From NCBI RefSeq assembly GCF_012932495.1, contig NZ_JABCNG010000001.1, positions 2,232,001 through 2,296,000 of the forward strand: DNA of 64,000 bases, written 5' to 3'. The DNA comes from Novosphingobium sp. SG919 (lineage in GTDB: Bacteria > Pseudomonadota > Alphaproteobacteria > Sphingomonadales > Sphingomonadaceae). The notes under the pieces were generated by a model. The model was given only the letters and a program-made list of their open reading frames with translations, made no database searches and was not told the DNA's origin. Of this stretch, positions 16,922 through 24,918 are shown piece by piece. Each line of letters begins with the position of its first letter. Within the stretch, counting starts at the first letter, position 1. The translations under genes and the position numbers were made by a program.

Positions 16922-17302
16922 ATGCCCAGCTTCCTTGCCCTCGCCGCCGCTGCAGCCCTCGCCCCCTGCCCGCATCCCGTCGTTCATGATGGCGATACGA
17001 TCCGGTGCGGCGTGGAACGGGTTCGGATCGTCAACATCGATGCTCCGGAACTGGCTGGTTCCGAACGTTGCAGTTCGGCTTCGCGGCGTCGTCTCGCGGG
17101 TAGCCGCAATCCGGCGTGGTGCGATGGGACGCTTGGCATCCGCTCGCGGGATGCACTGGCTGCGCTGCTCGCGCAGGGCACCACACGGATCGTTCCGGTG
17201 GGCCGCGATAGATACGGGCGTCTCCTTGCCCGGGTCGTTGTCGACGGTCGCGATGCCGGCGCTTACCTGATCGGCATTGGCCTTGCACGCCGCTGGCAGT
17301 GA
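16922..17302 (+). CDS. Staphylococcal nuclease (SNase)-like thermonuclease, exported
   Basis: A 126-residue nuclease of the SNase OB-fold family. After a short hydrophobic N-terminus it shows VVHDGDTIRC, VRIVNIDAPEL (the Arg and Glu of the active site) and VGRDRYGRLLARV, which carries the second Arg. GDTI and DAPE are diagnostic. The frame is open to 16754, and another Met lies at 16883, so the true start is uncertain; I chose 16922, which gives a signal-like MPSFLALAAAAALA. A disulphide-rich insertion (CSSASRR to NPAWCDG) is present. Confidence 0.8.
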   Translation: MPSFLALAAAAALAPCPHPVVHDGDTIRCGVERVRIVNIDAPELAGSERCSSASRRRLAGSRNPAWCDGTLGIRSRDALAALLAQGTTRIVPVGRDRYGRLLARVVVDGRDAGAYLIGIGLARRWQ

Positions 17303-17362
17303 ATCTCCGAGACTTCCGGCAATGCCGCGTCCCGACATCCTCCTATCCGGAGGAATTCTGCC

Positions 17363-17653
17363 ATGTGGAAAGGCACTGCCTGCCTGATCGCGGTCATCAT
17401 CGTCGTAGATGGCGCATCGGCACACCCTGGCGGCGTGGATGGGTCAGGCTGCCATACCAACTGCGGGACGGGTCTGCATCCTTGTCACGGCCATGGGATA
17501 ATGGCTTGCGAACAGCACCCGCACCGTTGTCTCGGTCCCACCTGCGGCGCGTGCCGCCGGCGCGGCGCCACTTTGGCGCGGCGATCCCCGCAGCCTGGAG
17601 TCGATCGGGATGGCGGTGGGCGGGGTAACAGTGAGATTGCCTGCGAGCGCTGA
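17363..17653 (+). CDS. Small secreted His/Cys-rich protein, YHYH-like
   Basis: A 96-residue protein with signal peptide (about 1-20, ending GASA). The mature N-terminus HPGGVDGSGCHTNCGTG with HPCHGHG resembles the short His/Cys domain seen in exported SNase-linked and YHYH-type proteins. GGAGG stands 9 bases before the ATG. It lies 60 bp after the nuclease gene on the same strand, so the two may be cotranscribed. The C-terminal half is Arg-rich and not recognisable. Metal binding is plausible from composition only. Confidence 0.6.
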   Translation: MWKGTACLIAVIIVVDGASAHPGGVDGSGCHTNCGTGLHPCHGHGIMACEQHPHRCLGPTCGACRRRGATLARRSPQPGVDRDGGGRGNSEIACER

Positions 17654-17746
17654 GCAACTCCAAGGCACCAGACTTTGCCATCAGGACTCTACGTCGTTCT
17701 TGGCGCTCTGCTGCCCGACAGGGGCAGATTTTAGCCAGGCCAGCTT

Positions 17747-18388
17747 TCAATCGCGTATGTCGGCGTCCTGCGCGGAGGCTTCGGCAGTTGGCTCGGTCGC
17801 CTGTGGGGCGGCTGGCTGAATCGAGCGCACCATTGCCTGCAGATCGCGGAGGCGAAAGTCCACCCTGCCGGGATCCTCGCCGGCGCCTATCGCGGCTTTG
17901 AGGTAGCGACCGGCTGAAGTCTCACTTTCGAACCATTTGGCTTCCGGTCCAGACGTCACCGCCGCCGCATCGGCAAGAACCTGCACCGCAGCTTGGTCAA
18001 AAGCGCCGCAGGCATCCAGCTTGGCCCAGGAAAATTGCCGCGTGAGAGCATCATAGCAATTCTGGCTATAGATCATTTCGCCAGAGAGGCCTTCGGAGTG
18101 GGCTGCCAGAGCAAAGCGCTTGATCGCCAGTTTCACGCTGGCTCGATCAATGGGCATCACCGGCTGCCGGACCTGGGAAGTCACGCCGCTGGCAATGGCC
18201 TCAGGGGCAGCCTCGCTCGTAGCGTCATGAGGTTCGCTGGCACTGCCCGAGCATTGGCCGATCGCCCAGGCGAGCAGGCACAACACCACAAAGCCGACGA
18301 CAAACACGCCATTATCCCGCTTGTTGGGCGGCTGGCTACCCGCTCGGCGGCTGGTGGGCAAGGTGTACTCCCTCTGTCGTGCGGCCAT
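17747..18388 (-). CDS. Membrane-anchored hypothetical protein
   Basis: A 213-residue protein with a short basic cytoplasmic N-terminus, one membrane helix (about 28-46, VFVVGFVVLCLLAWAIGQC) and a periplasmic part of about 165 residues with an Ala/Glu/Pro-rich linker and tail. Residues 82-150 hold a helical region with two Cys (SQNCYDAL, LDACGAFD). No family was recognised. It is divergent from the Hxs cassette, 320 bp away, and could be part of that locus or independent. Confidence 0.6.
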   Translation of the reverse strand: MAARQREYTLPTSRRAGSQPPNKRDNGVFVVGFVVLCLLAWAIGQCSGSASEPHDATSEAAPEAIASGVTSQVRQPVMPIDRASVKLAIKRFALAAHSEGLSGEMIYSQNCYDALTRQFSWAKLDACGAFDQAAVQVLADAAAVTSGPEAKWFESETSAGRYLKAAIGAGEDPGRVDFRLRDLQAMVRSIQPAAPQATEPTAEASAQDADIRD

Positions 18389-18604
18389 GAACGCAAGGCC
18401 GGTTGGGCGTTCGCACCGCTACTGTGCGAGTCACTGCCATGCAACGTAGAAAAATCCATGACCGTTGCCCGAACAGAATCGTAGACAGATTGAGCCTTCG
18501 TGTTGCTGAAAGTGGATTGCTCCCGCATTATACCTTGAACAACGCCGGAAGCTGGTGTGGACTTGCCACCTTCATCGGGTGCCACGAAGTAGAGGATTTA
18601 ACCT

Positions 18605-18709
18605 GTGCTCTTCTCTAGGCAGTTGGGGCTTGGTCGCATGCGTCATGGCGGTAGGCTCGTCGATCCATTGGTCACGGTTGCAGCGACCATCATCGGATTG
18701 CTCGCCTGA
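18605..18709 (+). CDS. Possible 34-codon coupled reading frame before hxsB
   Basis: A short frame that begins at GTG 18605 (or ATG 18638) and ends at TGA 18707-18709, overlapping the hxsB ATG as TGATG. The ATG version reads MRHGGRLVDPLVTVAATIIG and three more residues, so half is hydrophobic. It may be a coupling peptide, the end of a lost gene or chance. I see no match to HxsD, which is expected near here and would be near 100 residues. Confidence 0.3.
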   Translation: MLFSRQLGLGRMRHGGRLVDPLVTVAATIIGLLA

Positions 18710-20112
18710 TGGCCCTGCGACAGTATCAGCTTCCCGCCGGGCGGGCCTTGTTCGTCAACGCTGGTGGCAGTTTCTTCCTGGCATCGCGAGCTGCCTGCAT
18801 GAGACTGTACAACAGCGCTTTGCTCGACGCCGACCACGACTTTCTCCATTTGCACGGGCATGTTCTGGAGCCAGGCGACAAACTAGGACATGTCGCGCGC
18901 GCCTATGCTGAGGCACAGCGTGCAGCGGTATCCCGGCAACTGGACTATCTGATTCTGGTCCCGACATTGCGGTGCGATCTGTCGTGCAGCTATTGCCAGG
19001 TATCGCGCGTAGCAGCAACGCAGCCGGGCTATGACTGGAGCGAAGACACGGCAGAGGCCGTGTTGCACCTGCTCGATACGCTTGCGACGTCGCAGATCAA
19101 AATCGAATTCCAGGGCGGCGAACCGACGCTGAGGCCGGACCTGGTGCGGCGCGTCATCGAGCGCTGCGCCCGGTTCGACCAGCGCGAGTTCGTGATCTGT
19201 ACCAATCTTCAGCGCCTCGACGACGACATTCTTGCGTTGCTTGACCACCCCGATGTGTTCATCAGTACGTCTCTTGACGGAAGCCCAGATGTTCATTCGC
19301 GCAACCGGACCGGCTCCGCTCAAGCGACTGACCGGTTTTTTGACAATCTTGCAACGGTCGTAGCGCGCTATGGACCCAAAAAGATCGCCGCCCTGCCAAC
19401 GATTGATCCGGCGGCACCGCCGGATATCGATGCCTTGATCGACAGCTATAACCGACACGGGCTTGAAAGCATTTTCCTGCGACCGATCAATTACCAGGGA
19501 TTTGCCCGAAAACGGCATCGCGATGCCCGCGAGCAGGGCGACGACTGGCGCGCCTACTACGAGCGGTTCGTCCGCCGCTTGATAGCGCGCAATTGGCAGG
19601 ACCGAAGCCGCGTACTCGAGGAAGCCTATCTGAGCATAGCCCTCCGGCGGATTTTCCGGCCCGGTACGGAACGCCATGTCGATCTGCGCAGCCCCAACCC
19701 GCTGGGGATCGACTACATCGTGGTCGATCACGACGGCGTGGTCTATCCTACCGATGAGGCGCGCATGCTTGCACGGGCCGGCGTGATCGATTTGGCTATC
19801 GGGACTGTCGCGGCGGGCTGGGACAGTCCAGCACGCGACTTGCTGAACAAGCACTCCAGCAATTCCGATGATCCTGCATGCCAGACGTGCGCGTTTCAGC
19901 CATTCTGTGGGCGGGATCTCGTCGATGACATAGCGCGCTATGGTCGCATCGACCTGCCTCGGCACGAAACGGAATTCTGTCGACGGCACACGCATCTCTT
20001 CAGCTTCATTTTCCGATTGCTGTATGAAGAGGATGAAGCCGTGCGCTATTCCTTGGCGCGCTGGCTGCGCCTTCCCGGCACGTTGGCACCTGCGATGGAT
20101 TATCTGGCATGA
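18709..20112 (+). CDS. hxsB: His-Xaa-Ser system radical SAM maturase HxsB
   Basis: Radical SAM enzyme of 467 residues that should modify the His-Xaa-Ser protein HxsA. The [4Fe-4S] motif is CDLSCSYC (Cys89, Cys93, Cys96), preceded by LDYLILVPTLR. The SAM GGE motif is FQGGEPTLRP near 128. C-terminal cysteines (ACQTCAFQPFCG) suggest a SPASM-like auxiliary cluster. The name rests on length, the N-terminal layout, the C-terminal cysteines and its place before a second radical SAM gene and a His-Xaa-Ser repeat protein. It overlaps hxsC by 4 bases. Confidence 0.88.
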   Translation: MALRQYQLPAGRALFVNAGGSFFLASRAACMRLYNSALLDADHDFLHLHGHVLEPGDKLGHVARAYAEAQRAAVSRQLDYLILVPTLRCDLSCSYCQVSRVAATQPGYDWSEDTAEAVLHLLDTLATSQIKIEFQGGEPTLRPDLVRRVIERCARFDQREFVICTNLQRLDDDILALLDHPDVFISTSLDGSPDVHSRNRTGSAQATDRFFDNLATVVARYGPKKIAALPTIDPAAPPDIDALIDSYNRHGLESIFLRPINYQGFARKRHRDAREQGDDWRAYYERFVRRLIARNWQDRSRVLEEAYLSIALRRIFRPGTERHVDLRSPNPLGIDYIVVDHDGVVYPTDEARMLARAGVIDLAIGTVAAGWDSPARDLLNKHSSNSDDPACQTCAFQPFCGRDLVDDIARYGRIDLPRHETEFCRRHTHLFSFIFRLLYEEDEAVRYSLARWLRLPGTLAPAMDYLA

Positions 20113-21194
20113 TTCCGCTCAGCCTGCGCGGCCTCGCCGAAGCCAAGGCGCCCTATGTCGTCCGCTTGAGAACAGCAGCGTGCGGAGAGCCAGGCCCGGA
20201 CGATGCCCGGTCGGTAGGCCAGGACGACGAGGGCGTCGCATTCTCGGGGAGCAACGGGCTTCTGGCCATCGATGGCGCGAGTGCAGCGATGCTCGATGGC
20301 GATGTCGTGCTGGTCGATCCACGCCGACAACGGGTCGAACGCTTGCTGCGTGCCGGATCACAGCACAACACGCTGGTTGTCACGGAGCGCTGCGATCAGC
20401 TTTGCGTGATGTGCTCCCAACCTCCCAAGAAGACCCATGTCGATCGCTTTGCGTTGCTCGAGAAAGCATGCCTGTTGGCCGCGCCCGATCTGCTGATCGG
20501 TATATCGGGGGGCGAACCGACGCTGTTCAAGGAGGAACTCCTGGGGATGGTCGAGCGGGTTATCAGCGCGCGGCCCGACCTCTCGTTCCACATCCTCAGC
20601 AACGGACAGCACTTCACGGAACAGGATATTCCTCGGTTGGCAGCACCTGTGTACCGCCGCGTGAGTTGGGGCATTCCGATCTACGCGGCGACGGCGGGCC
20701 TGCACGACGCGATCGTCGCCAAGGACGGCGCATTTGTTGCCTTGCAGAATGGTCTTGCAGTTTTGATTATGGCCGGGGCACGGGTCGAACTGCGCACCGT
20801 GCTGGTGAAGGACAACCTGAATGCATTGCCGGAACTGGCTAGGTTCGTGGCGGCCCGCTTGCAGTTTGTCGAAGCATGGTCACTAATGCAATTGGAGCAC
20901 GTTGGATTTGCAAAAGGACGCTGGGCCAATCTGTTCGCAGACCATCGAGAGGCCTTCGCGCCGTTGGCCGAGGCGATCGATTATGCGACCTTGCACGGCG
21001 TGCGCGCACAGTTGTTCAACTTTCCGCGATGCACCGTCCCCGCGGCATATCGTCGGCTGGCCAGGGCTTCGATATCCGACTGGAAGCGCAAATTTCCGGA
21101 CCGTTGCGCGCCGTGCCGGGAGCAGGTGGAATGCGGCGGGTTTTTCGCATGGCATCCCGATGACCACGCCAACCAAATGGTGCAGCCATTATGA
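20109..21194 (+). CDS. hxsC: His-Xaa-Ser system radical SAM maturase HxsC
   Basis: A second, distinct radical SAM enzyme, 361 residues. The cluster motif is CDQLCVMC (Cys95, Cys99, Cys102) with VVTERC before it; GISGGEPTLFKEEL is the SAM-binding segment. A C-terminal Cys set (DRCAPCREQVECGGFF) may bind a further cluster. The 90-residue N-terminal part before the cluster is typical of HxsC as I recall it. ATGA overlaps join it to both hxsB and hxsA, so the three proteins are coupled in translation. Chemistry on the substrate is not established. Confidence 0.88.
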   Translation: MIPLSLRGLAEAKAPYVVRLRTAACGEPGPDDARSVGQDDEGVAFSGSNGLLAIDGASAAMLDGDVVLVDPRRQRVERLLRAGSQHNTLVVTERCDQLCVMCSQPPKKTHVDRFALLEKACLLAAPDLLIGISGGEPTLFKEELLGMVERVISARPDLSFHILSNGQHFTEQDIPRLAAPVYRRVSWGIPIYAATAGLHDAIVAKDGAFVALQNGLAVLIMAGARVELRTVLVKDNLNALPELARFVAARLQFVEAWSLMQLEHVGFAKGRWANLFADHREAFAPLAEAIDYATLHGVRAQLFNFPRCTVPAAYRRLARASISDWKRKFPDRCAPCREQVECGGFFAWHPDDHANQMVQPL

Positions 21195-21820
21195 AACGTC
21201 GGCGCTTTCTCATTCCCAGCCTCTTAGCGGCGGGGCTCGGCGCGCACGATCCAGCGCGCGCCGCTGGCGATGAACCCGGGGTGGTTCCGCCGCCAACCGA
21301 TCCCGATGGCGCGAGCCTAGCGCGCCTGTATAGCCAGGACCATCTGTTCACGCTGGCAAGCCATCGCAGCCACAGCAGCCATTCAAGCCACAGTTCGGGC
21401 AGCGGCGGTGGCGGCCACTATAGCCACACCAGCCACCGCTCGAGCACGAGTGGTTACGATGGGGGAAGCTTCAGCTACGATCCACCAGCGATGCCAAGCT
21501 TGCCCAGGACGCCTTCCTCGTCCCCGTCCCCGCCGAACCAGACCGCGCCCCTGCCACTATTTGCACCATCCGAGCGAGCGTCGCCGCCAACCAGCGATGG
21601 CCTGGCCCCTCTCTCGGGTCGTACGCGACGCTTTGCCGCAATTGTCCGAAGAGTGGAACTCGCCCTGCTTGCTCAGGATTTCTACAAAGGGCCGATTGAC
21701 GGCACTGTGACCCCTGAACTGCGCGCAGCGCTACGGGCGTTTCAGGGCAAGCGGGGTCTTGACGTCACGGGGACGATCACCCCCGCGACGCTGGACGCAC
21801 TAATGGTTGCCAGCCAGTAA
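21191..21820 (+). CDS. hxsA: His-Xaa-Ser repeat protein HxsA, predicted modified substrate
   Basis: A 209-residue exported protein. The start MKRRRFLIPSLLAAGLGAHD has a double-Arg, Tat-like or Sec signal. Seven His-Xaa-Ser triplets follow in two runs: His58, 61, 64 and 67, then His76, 79 and 82, the runs split by a Gly spacer. A Pro/Ser linker (about 95-130) leads to a C-terminal peptidoglycan-binding-like domain (145-206, FYKGPIDGTVTPELRAAL). It ends the operon. The design suggests a radical-modified His/Ser segment tethered to the cell wall; the modification is unknown. Confidence 0.9.
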   Translation: MKRRRFLIPSLLAAGLGAHDPARAAGDEPGVVPPPTDPDGASLARLYSQDHLFTLASHRSHSSHSSHSSGSGGGGHYSHTSHRSSTSGYDGGSFSYDPPAMPSLPRTPSSSPSPPNQTAPLPLFAPSERASPPTSDGLAPLSGRTRRFAAIVRRVELALLAQDFYKGPIDGTVTPELRAALRAFQGKRGLDVTGTITPATLDALMVASQ

Positions 21821-22167
21821 GGTCGCGGGTGGTGCAGATGCCCCGCATGGACTTGGCGCGAGAATGTCTGTGAGCGGCGCGAGCGCCGCACGTTGATATG
21901 GCCGCCCAATGCTGAACGTTGCAGCGCACCGCGTCGTGCGGCGCCTTGGTTTCCGGCACGACGAGACCGATGTCGCGGCACGCCTGTTTTTTAAAGAAAG
22001 TTGAGATCTCGGGCCCCGACCGCGATTTGCCGGGGACGGGCGCGCCGTTCTGCTCGAGGCCATAGCCTAGGTGGTGGCATGGGCGAGCGTCCACCGGATC
22101 GGTCGCTCCGATCGACGGAAATGGAAGTCGATACGCTGCTCGTGGCGAAAGCACCCGCACAGGCCCG
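21821..22167. other. Non-coding stretch with a degraded frame
   Basis: No gene is supported. A weak 6-bp hairpin (21874-21889, GCGGCG/CGCCGC) follows hxsA and might end its transcript, though it has no T run. A minus-strand frame at 21777-22160 has a protein-like composition (for example GPEISTFFKKQACRDIG) and may be a remnant, but I recognise no family. Confidence 0.4.
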
Positions 22168-22275
22168 CTAGATCATCCCGCGTGATTTGGGACTCACACA
22201 GGATGATCTAGGCTTCTGTTGTCGCATCGCTTTTGCGAAAATCCGGTTCCCACTTCTTCGCACGATGCTCTAGAG
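22168..22275. repeat. Alphaproteobacterial palindromic intergenic repeat
   Basis: Two parts. First an 11-bp inverted repeat CTAGATCATCC (22168-22178) and its complement (22201-22211). Then GCATCGCTTTTGCGAAAATC and CGGTTCCCACTTCTTCGCAC, ending GATGCTCTAGAG. This second string is familiar from many alphaproteobacterial intergenic repeats (RIME-like), from memory. It separates the Hxs cassette from the conjugation block. Confidence 0.6.
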
Positions 22276-22600
22276 CGCGCAACGCGACAGCGTGGGGCAA
22301 ACAAGCCGGGCGGTGGAAGAGCGTGCTTGGGACGCCTTGTCGACACCTTTAGCATCACGCCTGGACATACGCGCCGACCACCCGGCCGGCTGCCGACTAT
22401 ACTGCGGGCCGACGCGTGCGAGACCCGCCCCCTGCGATTTTGCCGCGCGAATTGAACGGTTTGTCTTTTCGCTAACCAGCAACAGCCATGCAGCGCGCCC
22501 TGTCGATACCAAGAACAGGGAAGGCCCCTTCCTTCCCTGGGGAATGGCTGAGACCGATAACCATGACCATGCTGCGCCTTCCGTGACAAGGAGCGCCAAG

Positions 22601-23354
22601 ATGGTCGTGCCCGATCCAACCCGTGACTTTGCCGGCTATGCCCAGGAATTCCTGCGCCGGAACGAAGCCTATCGCGCGGCCTGGCAGGGCTTGCGGCGGC
22701 AACCACTCGCCCGCAGAAAGGAGCAGGCCCGGGCATGGGGCCTGGCGTTTTCCATTCGATCCCGATGCCACCGTGGCCGCCACGCCCGCATTGTGGCTGC
22801 CGGCGTGCCATCCTGCCACGCTGATTCTGGTTGCAGCGCCTGCCGACACGCCGGGGCTGTCGCGCGCGGCGCTCAGCGCCAACCTTCATGCGTCATCACA
22901 AGCGCCGACCAGTTCGGGCCAGCATATTGCCGTGCGCGCCGGGAATACCTGGTTGCGCTTGCTGCTGCCGGAAAGACACGTTGCGCCGCAGCTGACCTGC
23001 CTGGCCACGCCCGATCGCCATTGGCGGCTGCGCAGTTGCGCACTGGGTCGGCTGCATAGCGTGCTCAATGGTGGACGGATTGCCGTGCGAGAGGCGATCG
23101 ACCAACCCAGCCCCTATCAGCACCATCGCCTCGACCTTTTACTGCGCCTGCTCGATGCGCGTCGCGCGGCGCCCGGCGCCAGCAAGCGCGATCTGGCCGA
23201 AACCGTGGTATTCCCCGGCCGGCATTTCGACCGTGCCATTGCCTGGACCTCGAGCCCGGAGCGTCGTCAGGTCCATCGCCTGCTGCGCGCCGCCGAAGCC
23301 CTGGTCGCCGGAGGCTATCGGCAGTTGTTGCAAGCCACCTCCGACAAGGGCTGA
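22601..23354 (+). pseudogene. DUF6499/DUF2285-type protein gene, frameshifted
   Basis: The N-terminal part starts at ATG 22601 after AAGGAG and reads MVVPDPTRDFAGYAQEFLRR and on to ARAWGL. The rest lies in another frame from about 22743: RFPFDPDATVAATPALWLP through a DUF2285-like tail ending AAEALVAGGYRQLLQA. Dropping one G from CTGGCGT (about 22742-22744) would restore WGLRFPFDPDA. Such genes are typical passengers of Trb-type ICEs. It is either inactivated or carries a sequencing error; the rest of the frame is intact. Confidence 0.75.
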
Positions 23355-23565
23355 TGGCGCAACGGCACCACCGGCTGGGACAGCGATCCGCAGCAAAATG
23401 CAATAAGACATGGCAGGTACGAGCGGGGCCGCCTAAGGCACGCCTTGCACACCGCGAGAGATGCTTGCCTGGGGCGGGTCTGGGTCGCGCACAGCCGGCG
23501 TTGCGTAGGCACCAGGCGCAGACGCCGCCATTATCCGCTAGCAATAGCAGCCAGAACCAGGCGCC

Positions 23566-24918
23566 TCAGGGCGTATCGCCGCTGACATCGAACACGAGAT
23601 CACGCGTCACCAGGACGCGCACCGGATAGCCGGGGCGGATCGTCAATGTGGGAGGCACGTCGAGCGCGCGCGCCACGATCTGCGTGCCGGCGCGGTTGAC
23701 GCTATCCTGCCCACCCTGGCGCAGAGCGCGGACCAGCGCATCGTTGCTATCGCTGCCCCATTCCGCCCCGACCGCGAGCAGCGTCGAGACCGCGGCCGCG
23801 CGCATGATCCCGCCCCAGTGAAAATCGGTGCGATCCTCAAGCCCCGCCTGGCCGGCCGGATCCGTGCCAGGCAACCGATCGAGGTCCAGCGAGCGGCCAT
23901 CGGGCAGGATGAGCCGCGTCCAGACGAGCAAGGCGCGGCGCTGCCCGGCGGCAATGGCGGCGTCGTATTCGCCGATCAGACGTGCGCCTTGCGGTACGAG
24001 TACCTGCGCGCCGGACAGGCTGTCATAGACGTTCTGGGTCACTTGCGCGGTGATCTGGCCAGGCAGGTCGGACCGCAGCCCAGTGATCAGCGCCGCCGGG
24101 ATGACACTGCCGGCCTGTAGCACCGCCGGTCCACCTGGCGGCATGAGGCGCGCTGTCGAGATGGTCGGCGCGTTGGCCGGGCGATCGAGGAAGGCCTGGC
24201 GCGCGTCCGTCACCGACGAGGCGGAAGAATGCGGCTGGGCGCCAGGGGGCATCGCCCCGGCAGCTGGTTTCCCGCTAGCGGCACCGTTGTCCGCAGAGCG
24301 CTCGGCGTGGGTGACCGCCTCGCCTGCGAACAGGCGGCTCTGGCGCGCGGCATCACGCTCGGCCTGGCGCCGCTGCCGCATGGCGGCGACGCCATTGTCC
24401 CCGTTTCCGGCCGGCGGCGCGGCGGGCCGGAATCCGATCTGCTCCGCCATGGACCGCTCGTCGGACTTCGCCGGGCCGTTGCGCTCCGCCACCTTGAGTC
24501 CAGCCTGCCCCACATCACCGGGCAATACTGGGGCGAGCCGGGGAACCTGGGTGTAATCGCGCGGTGCCTTGGCCAACAGGTCGCCAGGCTGGGCCGGCGC
24601 AACCGGTTGCGGGTCGGCCCCCGAGGATGAGCGTCCGCCCTGCAGCCCAAAGGCAATTGCCAAGGCAACCAGAGCCACGCTCGTGGCCGTCAGGGTGAGG
24701 ACAGCCTTGCGCGACAGGCGCTCGACGCTTGGCCAAGCGGGACGCAGGCGGACCACCGATGCGGCCGCCGCTCGCGCCCAACCAAGCCAATCATGCGGCT
24801 CGGCCACATTGGGCGCTTGATCGTTCTCCATGGGTGGGCATGCGCCGTCGAGCTCGCCATGGCGCGCGTTGGCGACATGCGCCGGATCAGAGCGCTGCGA
24901 TCGCTCCCGACCGGTCAT
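23566..24918 (-). CDS. trbI: Conjugal transfer protein TrbI (VirB10-like)
   Basis: Inner/outer-membrane spanning channel component of 450 residues. One membrane helix near 75-95 (LTATSVALVALAIAFGL), a Pro/Ala-rich linker, and a C-terminal VirB10 domain: IPAALITGLRSDLPGQITAQ, VYDSLSGAQVLVPQGARLIG and RALLVWTRLILPDGRSLDL. It starts inside the trbG stop (ATGA). It is the last gene of the block, converging with the DUF2285 pseudogene. Confidence 0.93.
   Translation of the reverse strand: MTGRERSQRSDPAHVANARHGELDGACPPMENDQAPNVAEPHDWLGWARAAAASVVRLRPAWPSVERLSRKAVLTLTATSVALVALAIAFGLQGGRSSSGADPQPVAPAQPGDLLAKAPRDYTQVPRLAPVLPGDVGQAGLKVAERNGPAKSDERSMAEQIGFRPAAPPAGNGDNGVAAMRQRRQAERDAARQSRLFAGEAVTHAERSADNGAASGKPAAGAMPPGAQPHSSASSVTDARQAFLDRPANAPTISTARLMPPGGPAVLQAGSVIPAALITGLRSDLPGQITAQVTQNVYDSLSGAQVLVPQGARLIGEYDAAIAAGQRRALLVWTRLILPDGRSLDLDRLPGTDPAGQAGLEDRTDFHWGGIMRAAAVSTLLAVGAEWGSDSNDALVRALRQGGQDSVNRAGTQIVARALDVPPTLTIRPGYPVRVLVTRDLVFDVSGDTP

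Noticed and set aside
18389-18708. hxsD gene before hxsB
   Set aside because: No frame of suitable length or HxsD-like sequence; only the 23/34-codon coupled frame is present.
21777-22160. 127-codon minus-strand frame
   Set aside because: It overlaps the end of hxsA, lacks a recognised family and a ribosome-binding sequence; kept only as a possible remnant.
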